Positions 24,584 through 33,108 of a stretch of 64,000 bases of DNA are shown piece by piece; position 1 is the first letter of the stretch; every line of letters begins with the position of its first letter. The DNA lies in NCBI RefSeq assembly GCF_003863365.1, contig NZ_RQXT01000031.1, positions 21,985 through 85,984 on the forward strand, written 5' to 3'. This DNA comes from Mesorhizobium tamadayense (GTDB lineage Bacteria > Pseudomonadota > Alphaproteobacteria > Rhizobiales > Rhizobiaceae). A program made the translations under genes and the position numbers. The notes under the pieces were generated by a model that saw only the letters and a program-made list of their open reading frames with translations, ran no database searches and was not told where the DNA came from.

Positions 24584-26692
24584 ATGCGTCCCTCCGTCCT
24601 CGATCCCCTGTTCGTCCCGATCACCTCGCTTGCCGGCGTCGGCCCGAAAGTCGGGACGCTGATCGAAAGGGTCGTGCCAGCCGATCTCGGCGACCGTCCC
24701 GCACGCGCCGCCGACCTTCTGTTCGTCTTGCCCAACACGGTGATCGACCGGCGCAACCGCCCCGGCATAGCGCTTTCCGCCGAAGGCCAGATCGTCACGC
24801 TCGAGGTGCGGGTCGACCGCCATCAGCCGCCGCCGCGCGGCAACAGGTCCGTGCCCTACCGGGTCTACGCCCATGACGACACCGGCGAGATCGCGCTGAC
24901 CTTCTTCCACGCCCACGCCGCCTATCTGCAGAAGATGCTGCCGGAAGGCGAGCGCGTCGTGATCTCCGGCCGCATGGAATGGTTCAACGGCCGCCCAACC
25001 ATGGTCCATCCCGACCATATCGCACCGATCGACGAGGCCGAGGGCCTGCCGCTGGTCGAGCCGGTCTATCCGCTCACCGCCGGCCTGTCGGCCAAGGTGC
25101 TGCGCCGCGCCATCGGACAAGCGCTGGGCCGCCTGCCGGAATTTCCGGAATGGCAGGACGACGCCTTCATGCGCCGACACACCTTTCCGTCCTTCGGCGA
25201 CGCGCTCGCCCGCATTCACAACCCGAAGGACCCGCTCGACGTCGCGGTCGAGGGTTCGGCCTGGCGTCGCCTTGCCTATGACGAGTTCCTGGCCGGCCAA
25301 GTGTCGCTGGCGCTGGTGCGGGCCAAGATCCGCCGTCTGTCGGGCCGGCCGCTGGTCGGCGACGGCCGCATCGTCGAGAAACTGCGCGAAGCCCTGCCCT
25401 ACAAGCTCACGCCTAGTCAGGAATTTGCGCTCGGCGAAATCAATGCCGATCTGGCCGATCCCGAACGCATGCTGCGCCTGCTGCAGGGCGATGTCGGCTC
25501 CGGCAAGACGGTGGTGGCGCTGCTTGCCATGGGACGCGCGGTCGAGGCCGGCGGCCAGGCGGCGCTGATGGCGCCGACCGAAATACTTGCGCGCCAGCAC
25601 CTGTCGACCATCGCGCCGCTGGCAGAAAAAGCCGGCCTGCGCGTCGCCATCCTGACCGGCCGCGAGAAGGGCCGCGAGCGCAGCGAAACGCTGGAGGGCC
25701 TTACCAGCGGTGCGATCGACATCGTCGTCGGCACCCACGCACTGTTCCAGGAAACGGTGACCTTCCACGATCTCGTGCTTGCCGTCGTCGACGAGCAGCA
25801 TCGGTTCGGCGTCCACCAGCGGCTTGCCATCACCGCCAAGGGCGACGCGCCGGATATGCTGGTGATGACGGCGACACCGATCCCGCGCACGCTGGTGCTG
25901 ACCGCCTTCGGCGATATGGACGTCTCGAAGCTCACCGAGAAACCCGCCGGCCGCCAGCCCATCCGCACCGTCACCTTGCCGCTGGAGCGGCTGGACGAAC
26001 TGGTCGAGCGCATGCGCGATGCGGTGGCCGAAGGCCAGAAAATCTACTGGATCTGCCCGCTGGTCGAGGAATCCGAAGAAATCAAGCTGATGTCGGCGGA
26101 AGACCGTTTTGCTTCGCTGAAGCCGCTGTTCGGCGACCGGATCGGCCTGGTGCATGGGCGCATGAAGGGCGCGGAAAAGGACGAAGCGATGCGCGCTTTC
26201 AAGCAAGGCGAGACGCGCATATTGATCGCCACCACCGTCATCGAGGTCGGCGTCGACGTGCCGGACGCCACGATCATGGTCATCGAGCATGCCGAGCGTT
26301 TCGGCCTTGCGCAGTTGCACCAGCTGCGCGGCCGGGTCGGGCGCGGCGACCGGTCCTCCTCCTGCGTGCTGCTCTACAAGGACCCGCTAGGCGAGACGGC
26401 AAAACGGCGGCTTTCGGTGATGCGCGAGACCGAAGACGGCTTCCGCATCGCCGAGGAGGATCTGAAGCTGCGCGGCGAAGGCGAGTTGCTGGGCACCCGC
26501 CAATCCGGCACGCCGGGCTTCCAGGTGGCGCGCATCGAATTCCATGCCGACCTGCTCGAGGCCGCCCGCGACGATGCCAGGCTCATCCTGTCGCGCGACC
26601 CGGAGCTGCAGTCCGAACGCGGCCAGGCGCTTCGCCTCTTGCTCTACCTGTTCGGGCGCGATGAAGCGGTGCGCTTGCTGCGCGCCGGCTGA
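24584..26692 (+). CDS. recG: ATP-dependent DNA helicase RecG
   Basis: A 702-residue superfamily 2 helicase that regresses stalled replication forks and processes branched DNA. The N-terminal wedge domain (OB fold, about 60-160; VTLEVRVDRHQ, RMEWFNGRPTMVHPDHI) precedes the motor. Walker A GDVGSGKTVVAL is near 302, the DEQHRFGVHQR box near 403, TATPIPRTLVLTAFGDM and the QxxGRxGR motif (QLRGRVGRGDR) near 585, and the C-terminal TRG-type hairpin follows. It is divergent from sdhE-mfd. The last 49 bases overlap the 3' end of the convergent DUF502 gene. Confidence 0.95.
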   Translation: MRPSVLDPLFVPITSLAGVGPKVGTLIERVVPADLGDRPARAADLLFVLPNTVIDRRNRPGIALSAEGQIVTLEVRVDRHQPPPRGNRSVPYRVYAHDDTGEIALTFFHAHAAYLQKMLPEGERVVISGRMEWFNGRPTMVHPDHIAPIDEAEGLPLVEPVYPLTAGLSAKVLRRAIGQALGRLPEFPEWQDDAFMRRHTFPSFGDALARIHNPKDPLDVAVEGSAWRRLAYDEFLAGQVSLALVRAKIRRLSGRPLVGDGRIVEKLREALPYKLTPSQEFALGEINADLADPERMLRLLQGDVGSGKTVVALLAMGRAVEAGGQAALMAPTEILARQHLSTIAPLAEKAGLRVAILTGREKGRERSETLEGLTSGAIDIVVGTHALFQETVTFHDLVLAVVDEQHRFGVHQRLAITAKGDAPDMLVMTATPIPRTLVLTAFGDMDVSKLTEKPAGRQPIRTVTLPLERLDELVERMRDAVAEGQKIYWICPLVEESEEIKLMSAEDRFASLKPLFGDRIGLVHGRMKGAEKDEAMRAFKQGETRILIATTVIEVGVDVPDATIMVIEHAERFGLAQLHQLRGRVGRGDRSSSCVLLYKDPLGETAKRRLSVMRETEDGFRIAEEDLKLRGEGELLGTRQSGTPGFQVARIEFHADLLEAARDDARLILSRDPELQSERGQALRLLLYLFGRDEAVRLLRAG

Positions 26693-27402
26693 GGTCCGGC
26701 GCCGAGCGGCGGGTTGGCGAGCGGTCCTTTGATCGCCTCGCCGTTCAGCGCCACTATCTCGGGCATGACCTCAGGCGCCACCAAGCCGGCCGAAACGATC
26801 AGCTTGGCGCCGTCCTCGATGGTCATGTCGAGCAGCACGATCTCGGATTTAGGCACATACATCAGGAAGCCAGTGGTCGGGTTCGGCGTGCACGGCATGA
26901 ACACCGCGATCAGCGGATCGCCTTCCTGGTCGAGCTTCTGGTTGATCTCGGTTTCCTTCTCGCTGGCCACGAAGACCAGCGACCACACCCCTTTTCGCGG
27001 ATATTCCACCAGCCCGACCTGGCGGAACATGTCGCCCTTGTTCGACAGCACTGTCTGGAAGATCTGTTTCAGCGAGCCATAGATGCCTCGCACCAGCGGC
27101 ATGCGGCCGAGCAGCCGCTCGCCGAAATTGACGATGGCGCGACCGACGATGTTTGCGGTCATGAAGCCGATGAAGGTGATCAGCACAAGCGCGACGATCA
27201 GCCCGAAGCCGGGAACCGGGAAAGGCAGGTAGGTATCGGGGTTGTAGCGCGCGGGAATGTAGGGCTTCACCCAGGAATCGACCCAGCCGATCAAGGACCA
27301 GGCGATATAGGCAGTGATCGCCAGCGGCGCGCAGACGACGAAGCCGGTCAGGAAATAGTTCCTCAGCCGGGTCATGCCTGAGGTCTTGGAAGCATCCGAC
27401 AT
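26644..27402 (-). CDS. DUF502 family inner-membrane protein
   Basis: A 252-residue protein with two membrane helices: RNYFLTGFVVCAPLAITAYI (about 12-32) and FGLIVALVLITFIGFMTANI (about 65-85). The DUF502 hallmarks follow: LLGRMPLVRGIYGSLKQIFQ, EYPRKGVWSLVFVAS and FMPCTPNPTTGFLMYVPKSE. The C-terminal 30 residues are Pro/Ala/Arg-rich and lie on top of the recG 3' end. Function is unknown; plant homologues are involved in membrane trafficking. The overlap with recG means that shortening either gene's end would alter the other. Confidence 0.85.
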   Translation of the reverse strand: MSDASKTSGMTRLRNYFLTGFVVCAPLAITAYIAWSLIGWVDSWVKPYIPARYNPDTYLPFPVPGFGLIVALVLITFIGFMTANIVGRAIVNFGERLLGRMPLVRGIYGSLKQIFQTVLSNKGDMFRQVGLVEYPRKGVWSLVFVASEKETEINQKLDQEGDPLIAVFMPCTPNPTTGFLMYVPKSEIVLLDMTIEDGAKLIVSAGLVAPEVMPEIVALNGEAIKGPLANPPLGAGPQPARSKRTASSRPNR

Positions 27403-27549
27403 GGTTCACCGCGGCGCAGGTTGCGACGCCAGATTAATAAACCGCGAGCCGGTTTGGAATTGCGAAGTTTTTAAAGAACGTTCGTCATGCCCACGACTCC
27501 CAAGCAACAAAATCCGCTTCCGTTCGCGATTGGCCGGAACATCCTTCCC

Positions 27550-27614
27550 TTCGTCATCCACGGGCGGAGCAGGCGCGAAGCGACTGCGCAGACCCGAGGA
27601 TCCATTCCGTGACG
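27550..27614 (+). repeat. Left terminal inverted repeat of the GIY-YIG element
   Basis: Starts TTCGTCATCCACGGGCGGAG and ends CATTCCGTGACG. It matches the reverse complement of 27998-28062 with one visible mismatch (GGCGCGAAG against GGAGCGAAG). Confidence 0.92.
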
Positions 27615-27676
27615 TCTGCCGAAGAATACAACATCTCGGGATGGCTGCCTGATCGTCTGGCCGTTATCCTTCTTTC

Positions 27677-27963
27677 ATGACAGGTTATGTCTATATGACT
27701 GCGAGCCGAAAGCGCGGCACTATCTATATCGGTGTCACAAACGATCTCGGCCGCCGAATGCCAGAGCACAAATCCGGTGCCGGCGCCCGCTTAACCAGAC
27801 GGTACGGCGTAGAGCGCTTGGTTTGGTACGAAGAGTATTTCGACATTCGTGATGCGACCCAGCGCGAGAAGTCACTAAACGCTGGCCGCGCCAATGGAAG
27901 ATCGAATTGATCGAAAAGACGAATCCGGAGTGGTTCGAGCTTTTCCGCGGCACCGGGTGGTAG
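27677..27963 (+). pseudogene. GIY-YIG nuclease, frameshifted
   Basis: The first 67 codons give a good single-domain GIY-YIG protein: YVYMTASRKRGTIYIGVTND (the GIY...YIG strands), LGRRMPEH (catalytic-region Arg) and LVWYEEYFDIRDATQREKSL. In this family the next residues are K-R-W-P-R-x-W-K-I-E-L-I. That sequence is present but one base out of frame: from 27878 the other frame reads KRWPRQWKIELIEKTNPEW then FELFRGTGW and a stop at 27961-27963. The A-run at 27877-27879 has three bases where four would restore the frame, so a single-base deletion broke the gene. Such proteins are structure-specific or nicking endonucleases by fold; this copy should yield a truncated 77-residue product. Confidence 0.85.
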
Positions 27964-27997
27964 TGCCTAATTCTGCACGGCTTTGATCCGCCGCAAA

Positions 27998-28062
27998 CGT
28001 CACGGAATGGATCCTCGGGTCTGCGCAGTCGCTTCGCTCCTGCTCCGCCCGTGGATGACGAA
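27998..28062 (-). repeat. Right terminal inverted repeat of the GIY-YIG element
   Basis: Reverse complement of the left terminal repeat over 65 bp. It begins 34 bp after the restored stop codon of the GIY-YIG gene and ends 89 bp before the glmS stop. Confidence 0.92.
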
Positions 28063-28151
28063 ACAAGGGCCAGCGGCAACTGCATTTCGAATGCTAGGCG
28101 CGAAACAAGCAACTCGGCACGTCACCCGCAGCCTTTCTACCGCAACGAATT

Positions 28152-29975
28152 CTATTCCACCGTCACCGACTTCGCCAGATTGCGCGGCTGGTCGACATCG
28201 GTGCCCATGAACACGGCTGTGAAATAGGCGAGCATCTGGATCGGCAGCGCGTAGATGATTGGCGAGATGATTTCCGGCACGTCGGGCAGGATGATCGTCT
28301 CCATCGTCTTGATGCCCGCCTGGGCAGCGCCCTTGGCGTCGGTGATCAGGATGATCTTGCCGCCGCGCGCCGCCACCTCCTGCATGTTCGACACGGTCTT
28401 TTCGAAGATGCGGTCATGCGGGGCGATGACGATGACCGGCATATTCTCGTCGATCAGCGCGATCGGTCCGTGCTTCAGCTCGCCGCCGGCATAGCCTTCG
28501 GCATGGATATAGGAGATTTCCTTGAGCTTCAGCGCCCCTTCCATGGCTAAAGGGAAATTGGTGTCGCGGCCGAGATAGAGCACGTCCTTGTAACGGGAGA
28601 GCTCGCGCGCGATGCGTTCGATCTGCTCGTCGAGCTTCAGCACCTGGGTGGCGAAGCGCGGCGCCTCGGAAAGCTCGCGCACCAGACGCCTCTCCTCGTC
28701 GCGCGAGATCGTGCCGCGCGCCACGCCGGCGCGCACCGCCAGCGCAGCGAGAACGGACAACTGGCAGGTGAAGGCCTTGGTCGAGGCGACGCCGATTTCC
28801 GGCCCGGCCAGCGTCGGCAGGACGACATCGGATTCGCGCGCCATGGTCGATTCGCGCACATTGACGACGGCGCCGATCTTCATGCCGGCTTGGCGGCAAT
28901 AGCGCAGCGAGGCCAGCGTGTCGGCGGTCTCGCCCGATTGCGAGATGAAGATGGCCGCGTCGTTCGCCGACAGCGGCATCTCGCGATAGCGGAATTCCGA
29001 GGCGACATCGATGTCGACCGGCAGTCGCGCGTAGCGCTCGAACCAGTATTTGCTGATCAGCCCGGCCAGATAGGCGGTGCCGCAGGCCGAGAGCGCCAGC
29101 CGGCCGATCTTGGCAAAATCGAAGGGCAGCTCCAGCGGCTTCGAGACGCCGGAGACGAAATCGACGTAGTGCGCCAGCGTGTGGGAGATCACCTCCGGCT
29201 GCTCATGGATTTCCTTTTCCATGAAGTGGCGGCGATTGCCCTTGTCGACCATGAAGCTGGTCGACAGCGACTGCTGGCGCTTGCGGTCGACCTGGTTGCC
29301 GTCGATATCGTAAATCGCGACGCTGTTGCGGCGCACCACAGCCCAGTCGCCGTCTTCCAGATAGGTGATGGAATTGGTGAAGGGTGCCAGCGCGATGGCG
29401 TCGGATCCCAGGAACATTTCGCCGTCGCCATGGCCGACAGCCAATGGCGGACCGTTGCGGGCGCCGACGATCAGGTCCTCGTCGCCCTTGAACATGATCG
29501 CCAGCGCGAAGGCGCCCGAGAGCCGCTTCAATGCCTGGTGCGCGGCCTCGACCGGCTTCAGCCCCTTGGCCAATTCGCGCGCCACCAGATGCGCGACAAC
29601 CTCGGTGTCGGTCTGCGAGGAGAATTTGTAGCCGTCACGGACAAGCTCGTCGCGCAGCTCGGCGAAATTCTCGATGATGCCGTTGTGGACGATGGCGACG
29701 CCGTCGGAAAAATGCGGATGCGCATTGGTCTCGTTGGGCACGCCATGCGTCGCCCAGCGCGTGTGGCCGATGCCGATCGTGCCGTCCAGCGGCTCTTCCT
29801 TCAGCCGCCGCTCGAGGTTGATCAGCTTGCCTTCGGCGCGGCGGCGCCCGAGCTGGCCATTCTCGATGGTGGCGACGCCGGCGGAGTCATAGCCGCGATA
29901 TTCCAGCCGCTTCAGCGCGTCGACGATGAGCGGCGCCACCTGTTGCTGGCCGACAATTCCGACGATACCGCACAT
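28152..29975 (-). CDS. glmS: Glutamine-fructose-6-phosphate aminotransferase (isomerizing)
   Basis: A 607-residue enzyme making glucosamine 6-phosphate from fructose 6-phosphate and glutamine, the entry to UDP-GlcNAc for peptidoglycan and lipopolysaccharide. The N-terminal glutaminase starts MCGIVGIVG with catalytic Cys2 and contains GHTRWATHG. Two SIS sugar-isomerase domains follow, with LSACGTAYLAG, ISQSGETADTLASLR and the C-terminal QMLAYFTAVFMGTDVDQPRN-LAKSVTVE end. Length is exact for the family. The upstream 300 bp show no glmS ribozyme core, as expected outside Firmicutes. glmU lies upstream on the same strand with a divergent MAPEG gene between them. Confidence 0.96.
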   Translation of the reverse strand: MCGIVGIVGQQQVAPLIVDALKRLEYRGYDSAGVATIENGQLGRRRAEGKLINLERRLKEEPLDGTIGIGHTRWATHGVPNETNAHPHFSDGVAIVHNGIIENFAELRDELVRDGYKFSSQTDTEVVAHLVARELAKGLKPVEAAHQALKRLSGAFALAIMFKGDEDLIVGARNGPPLAVGHGDGEMFLGSDAIALAPFTNSITYLEDGDWAVVRRNSVAIYDIDGNQVDRKRQQSLSTSFMVDKGNRRHFMEKEIHEQPEVISHTLAHYVDFVSGVSKPLELPFDFAKIGRLALSACGTAYLAGLISKYWFERYARLPVDIDVASEFRYREMPLSANDAAIFISQSGETADTLASLRYCRQAGMKIGAVVNVRESTMARESDVVLPTLAGPEIGVASTKAFTCQLSVLAALAVRAGVARGTISRDEERRLVRELSEAPRFATQVLKLDEQIERIARELSRYKDVLYLGRDTNFPLAMEGALKLKEISYIHAEGYAGGELKHGPIALIDENMPVIVIAPHDRIFEKTVSNMQEVAARGGKIILITDAKGAAQAGIKTMETIILPDVPEIISPIIYALPIQMLAYFTAVFMGTDVDQPRNLAKSVTVE

Positions 29976-30278
29976 GCGCTGCCCCCGATTCCCCGCGGAA
30001 ACCCAGCGCTATCTAGGGATTGCCGGTCTGCCGCGAAAGTCACTTTGCGTTTCGTTCCGTGTCAGCGGAACGGTTTTTGGTCATGCAACATGACAGGCCG
30101 CTCTTGCAATCCCGTTACTCGAATTGCTCGGCTTTTCAGGCCCCTTGGATTCCGATCGTTCATCTTTGCGGCCGCAAATCCATTGTTGGCGCTCGGCCGC
30201 ACTCCATCTACGACACTTGGCAGACGGCATCCAAGCGAGCGGCGGCTATGTCTGACAAACTGACGAAGGGGATCCAAG
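29976..30278. other. Divergent intergenic region between glmS and the MAPEG gene
   Basis: 303 bp that must carry the glmS promoter (leftward) and the MAPEG promoter (rightward). There is an imperfect inverted repeat around 30057-30072 (CCGTGTCAGCGGAACGG). No RNA gene or clear -35/-10 pair is seen. Confidence 0.5.
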
Positions 30279-30680
30279 ATGGAGCAATATTACCCGGTGG
30301 CGATCGTCACGCTTTTGTGCGGTCTGACTATATTCGGCATGGCGCTGGCGGTAGCCCGAACGCATTCCAAGACCGGGATCCTTGCGCCGACCATGACAGG
30401 AGACCCTCGGCTCGAACGGGCCATCCGCGCGCATTTGAACACGATCGAGTGGCTGCCGATCTTCCTGCCGGCTATGTGGCTGTTCGCCATCTATTGGAGC
30501 CCGGGCTGGGCCGCCGGTCTCGGCCTTTTGTGGCTGATCGGCCGCATCGCCTACTTCGTCGGATATCTGTCCGCGCCGCTGAGGCGATATCCCGGATTCC
30601 TCATCCAGTCGTTGGCGGCCTTTGCGTTGCTGCTCGGCGCTCTTGGGAGGATCGTCTATCTATGGTTTGCGCAGCCCTGA
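30279..30680 (+). CDS. MAPEG family membrane protein
   Basis: A 133-residue four-helix membrane protein. RAIRAHLNTIEWLPIFLPAM carries the Arg-Ala-x-x-Asn-x-x-Glu pattern that binds glutathione in the MAPEG family (microsomal glutathione transferases and eicosanoid enzymes), and RIAYFVGYLSAPLRRYPGFL is the second conserved segment. Bacterial members probably act in detoxification or lipid metabolism, but their substrates are unknown. GAAGGGGATCC lies just upstream of the ATG. The gene ends six bases before the convergent glmU stop. Confidence 0.85.
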   Translation: MEQYYPVAIVTLLCGLTIFGMALAVARTHSKTGILAPTMTGDPRLERAIRAHLNTIEWLPIFLPAMWLFAIYWSPGWAAGLGLLWLIGRIAYFVGYLSAPLRRYPGFLIQSLAAFALLLGALGRIVYLWFAQP

Positions 30681-30686
30681 CCCAAA

Positions 30687-32054
30687 CTACTCAGCCGCCT
30701 TCTTCCTCGCCGCCGCTGCCGAAGCAAAACGTTCCCGCAATTCCTTGCCCTTGCCGGGCAGCGTCTTCTGGCGGGCGCGGCCAAAGGCCAGCGCATCGTC
30801 CGGCACGCTCTCGGTGATCACGCTGCCCGAGGCGATGTAGCCGCCCTTGCCGATCGTGACAGGCGCGACCAGCGAGGAGTTCGAGCCTACGAAAGCGCCT
30901 TCGCCGATGTCGGTGAAGAATTTCGAGTAGCCATCATAGTTGCAGGTGATGGTGCCGGCACCGATGTTTGCCGCCGCGCCGACGCGCGCGTCGCCGATAT
31001 AGGTCAGGTGGTTGACCTTGGCGCCTTCCTCGATCGTCGCCTGCTTGACCTCGCAGAAATTGCCGACCTTGGCTTTTTGCCTGAGATCGGCGCCCGGCCG
31101 CAGCCGCGCGAACGGCCCGACATCGCAATTGGACGCGATCGTCGCGCCCTCGATATGGCTGAAAGCGTGGATCTTGGCGCCTGACGCAATCTTGACGCCA
31201 GGTCCGAACCAGACATTCGGCTCGACGATCGTATCGGCGCCGATTTCGGTGTCGTGCGAGAAATAGACCGTTTCCGGCGCGATCAGCGTCACGCCCGCAA
31301 GCATCGCCTCGCGCCGCCGGCGCGCCTGCCAGATGGCTTCCGCCTCGGCGAGCTCGGCCCGGTTGTTGATGCCGAGCGCGCTCTCCAAACCGGCTTCCGT
31401 GGCGACCACTTCGAGGCCCTTCTCGCCGGCGATCTCGACGATGTCGGTCAGATAGAACTCGCCCTTGGCATTCCGGTTGCCGACCTGATCGAGCAGTTCG
31501 AGCGCGTACTTGCCGGCCACCGCCATCATCCCGGCATTGCAGAAGCCGATCGTCTTCTCCTCTTCGGAGCAGTCCTTCTCCTCGCGGATGGCGACGAGCC
31601 GGCCACCCTTCTCGATCAGCCGGCCGTAGCCGGTCGGATCGGGCGGCCGGAAACCGATGACCGCGACGGCAGCGCCCTCCGCCAGCTTCTGCCGCGCGGT
31701 CGCCAGCGCTTCCGCATCGATCAGCGGTGTGTCGCCGAACATGACGAGAATATCGTCGTAACCCTTTGATATCGCTTCGCGCGCGGCAAGCACGGCATGC
31801 GCGGTGCCAAGCCGCTTCTCCTGCACGAAGGTTTCCGCTTTCGGCGCGAATTTCTGTGCCGCCTTGCGCATCTCCTCGGCGCCATGGCCGATCACCAGCG
31901 CCAGACCCGTCGCCCCGGCGGCCTCGGCGGCCTTCACCACGTGCGCCACCATCGGCAGCCCGGCAATGGCGTGCAGCACCTTCGGCAGCGCGCTCTTCAT
32001 GCGAGTGCCTTCGCCGGCGGCGAGGATGACGGACAGGCAGGATCTCTGGCTCAT
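30687..32054 (-). CDS. glmU: Bifunctional GlcNAc-1-P uridyltransferase / GlcN-1-P acetyltransferase
   Basis: A 455-residue bifunctional enzyme completing UDP-GlcNAc synthesis. The N-terminal pyrophosphorylase has LAAGEGTRMKSALPKVLHAI (nucleotide-binding signature) and VMFGDTPLI. The C-terminal left-handed beta-helix is visible as hexapeptide repeats (for example IGADTIVEPNVWFGPGVKIA) with KVGNFCEVKQ, NHLTYIGDARVG and GAGTITCNYDG of the acetyltransferase site. Length is standard. Together with glmS downstream it provides the whole route from fructose 6-phosphate apart from GlmM. Confidence 0.96.
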   Translation of the reverse strand: MSQRSCLSVILAAGEGTRMKSALPKVLHAIAGLPMVAHVVKAAEAAGATGLALVIGHGAEEMRKAAQKFAPKAETFVQEKRLGTAHAVLAAREAISKGYDDILVMFGDTPLIDAEALATARQKLAEGAAVAVIGFRPPDPTGYGRLIEKGGRLVAIREEKDCSEEEKTIGFCNAGMMAVAGKYALELLDQVGNRNAKGEFYLTDIVEIAGEKGLEVVATEAGLESALGINNRAELAEAEAIWQARRRREAMLAGVTLIAPETVYFSHDTEIGADTIVEPNVWFGPGVKIASGAKIHAFSHIEGATIASNCDVGPFARLRPGADLRQKAKVGNFCEVKQATIEEGAKVNHLTYIGDARVGAAANIGAGTITCNYDGYSKFFTDIGEGAFVGSNSSLVAPVTIGKGGYIASGSVITESVPDDALAFGRARQKTLPGKGKELRERFASAAAARKKAAE

Positions 32055-32194
32055 GAAAGGGCAACCGTATGAACAGCGTTTGAATCAAAGCATGCTAGCA
32101 GCGGCGTCATGCTGCACCAATGCGGTTAAATTCCGGTGAGATGGCGAAGCCGCTGACTCTTAATCAGCGGGTCCACGGTTCGATCCTGACAAGA

Positions 32195-32941
32195 CTACCC
32201 CAGCTGTCCCAGCGCGGGGAAATTCTCCAGCAACCAGTACGACGCGCTTTGCATCCCGCCGGTCAGGAAAAACACGCCGGCGACGACCAGCAGCGCGCCG
32301 ATCGCTTTTTCGACGCGACCGAGATGGACACGGAATTTTCCCAGGAAGCGCATGAAGGCGCCTGAAAACAGCGCAGCGATCAGGAAGGGAATGCCGAGGC
32401 CGAGCGAATAGGCGGCGAGCAGCAGCGCACCCTCGCCCACCGTCTCGCGCCCACCGGCCAGCGTCAGGATCGGCCCGAGCACCGGACCGATGCACGGCGT
32501 CCAGCCGAAGGCGAAGGCCAGCCCCATGACATAGGCGGCGATCATGCTGGCTGGCTTGCCCCGCGACCGGAAGCGCGCCTCGCGCGACAAAAGCGGAATG
32601 CGCAGGATACCGAGGAAGTTCAGCCCCATGATGATGATCAGCGCACCGGCGACTATCGCCAGTTGTTCCTGCCAGACCCGCAGGAGGTGGCCGATGGTCG
32701 ATGCGCCGGCGCCAAGCGCGACGAAGACGGTGGAGAAGCCGAGCACGAAGGCTAAAGAGGCATAGAGCAGCGCGCCACGCGCGCCTTCGCGCGCTGTCAG
32801 GCCCTGATTGCCGCGGAAATCGTCGACGGACACGCCGGCCATGTAGCAGAGATAGGGCGGCACCAGCGGCAGCACGCAAGGCGACAGGAACGAGATCGCC
32901 CCTGCTCCGACCGCGCTGACATAGCCGACGTCCAATGCCAT
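32195..32941 (-). CDS. ccdA: Cytochrome c biogenesis protein CcdA
   Basis: A 248-residue inner-membrane protein with six helices that passes reducing power from cytoplasmic thioredoxin to the periplasm for haem ligation to apocytochrome c. The two essential cysteines sit in the conserved contexts FLSPCVLPLVPPYLCYMAG (first helix) and FGWTPCIGPVLGPIL (fourth helix). I start at ATG 32941 (MALDVGYVSAVGAG); the open frame to 33016 adds a polar tail with no family similarity. No other cytochrome c maturation gene is in the window. Confidence 0.92.
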   Translation of the reverse strand: MALDVGYVSAVGAGAISFLSPCVLPLVPPYLCYMAGVSVDDFRGNQGLTAREGARGALLYASLAFVLGFSTVFVALGAGASTIGHLLRVWQEQLAIVAGALIIIMGLNFLGILRIPLLSREARFRSRGKPASMIAAYVMGLAFAFGWTPCIGPVLGPILTLAGGRETVGEGALLLAAYSLGLGIPFLIAALFSGAFMRFLGKFRVHLGRVEKAIGALLVVAGVFFLTGGMQSASYWLLENFPALGQLG

Positions 32942-33108
32942 TTCATGAGGCCCTGATTGTGCTGGCGCCGATATAGCGATGCGTGAGCCTCCATGCCAAT
33001 CACCATTGTGTGGCACGAGGTAGCCCAGCCGAGGAAGAAACGGCCTCCCTTACGCGTTGATTGGACGGCGCGCGATTGCCGCGTGCTCGTTCTCAGGGAG
33101 AGATTGTC

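Larger units (their letters stand above)
27550..28062. mobile_element. Inverted-repeat element carrying a GIY-YIG nuclease gene
   Basis: A 513-bp unit between the DUF502 gene and glmS. Its ends are 65-bp inverted repeats (27550-27614 and 27998-28062) that differ at about one position. They enclose a single gene, a GIY-YIG nuclease of the small YhbQ/UPF0213 type, now frameshifted. No transposase or integrase is present and no obvious target-site duplication is seen. A second locus at 42690-42853 has the same kind of ends without the gene. Element status is inference from this architecture. Confidence 0.6.

Noticed and set aside
24491..26320. Long N-terminal extension of SdhE antisense to recG
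   Set aside because: SdhE proteins are about 90 residues; the extension lies entirely on recG antisense sequence.
29976..30278. glmS ribozyme upstream of glmS
   Set aside because: No conserved core was found, and the ribozyme is restricted mainly to Firmicutes.
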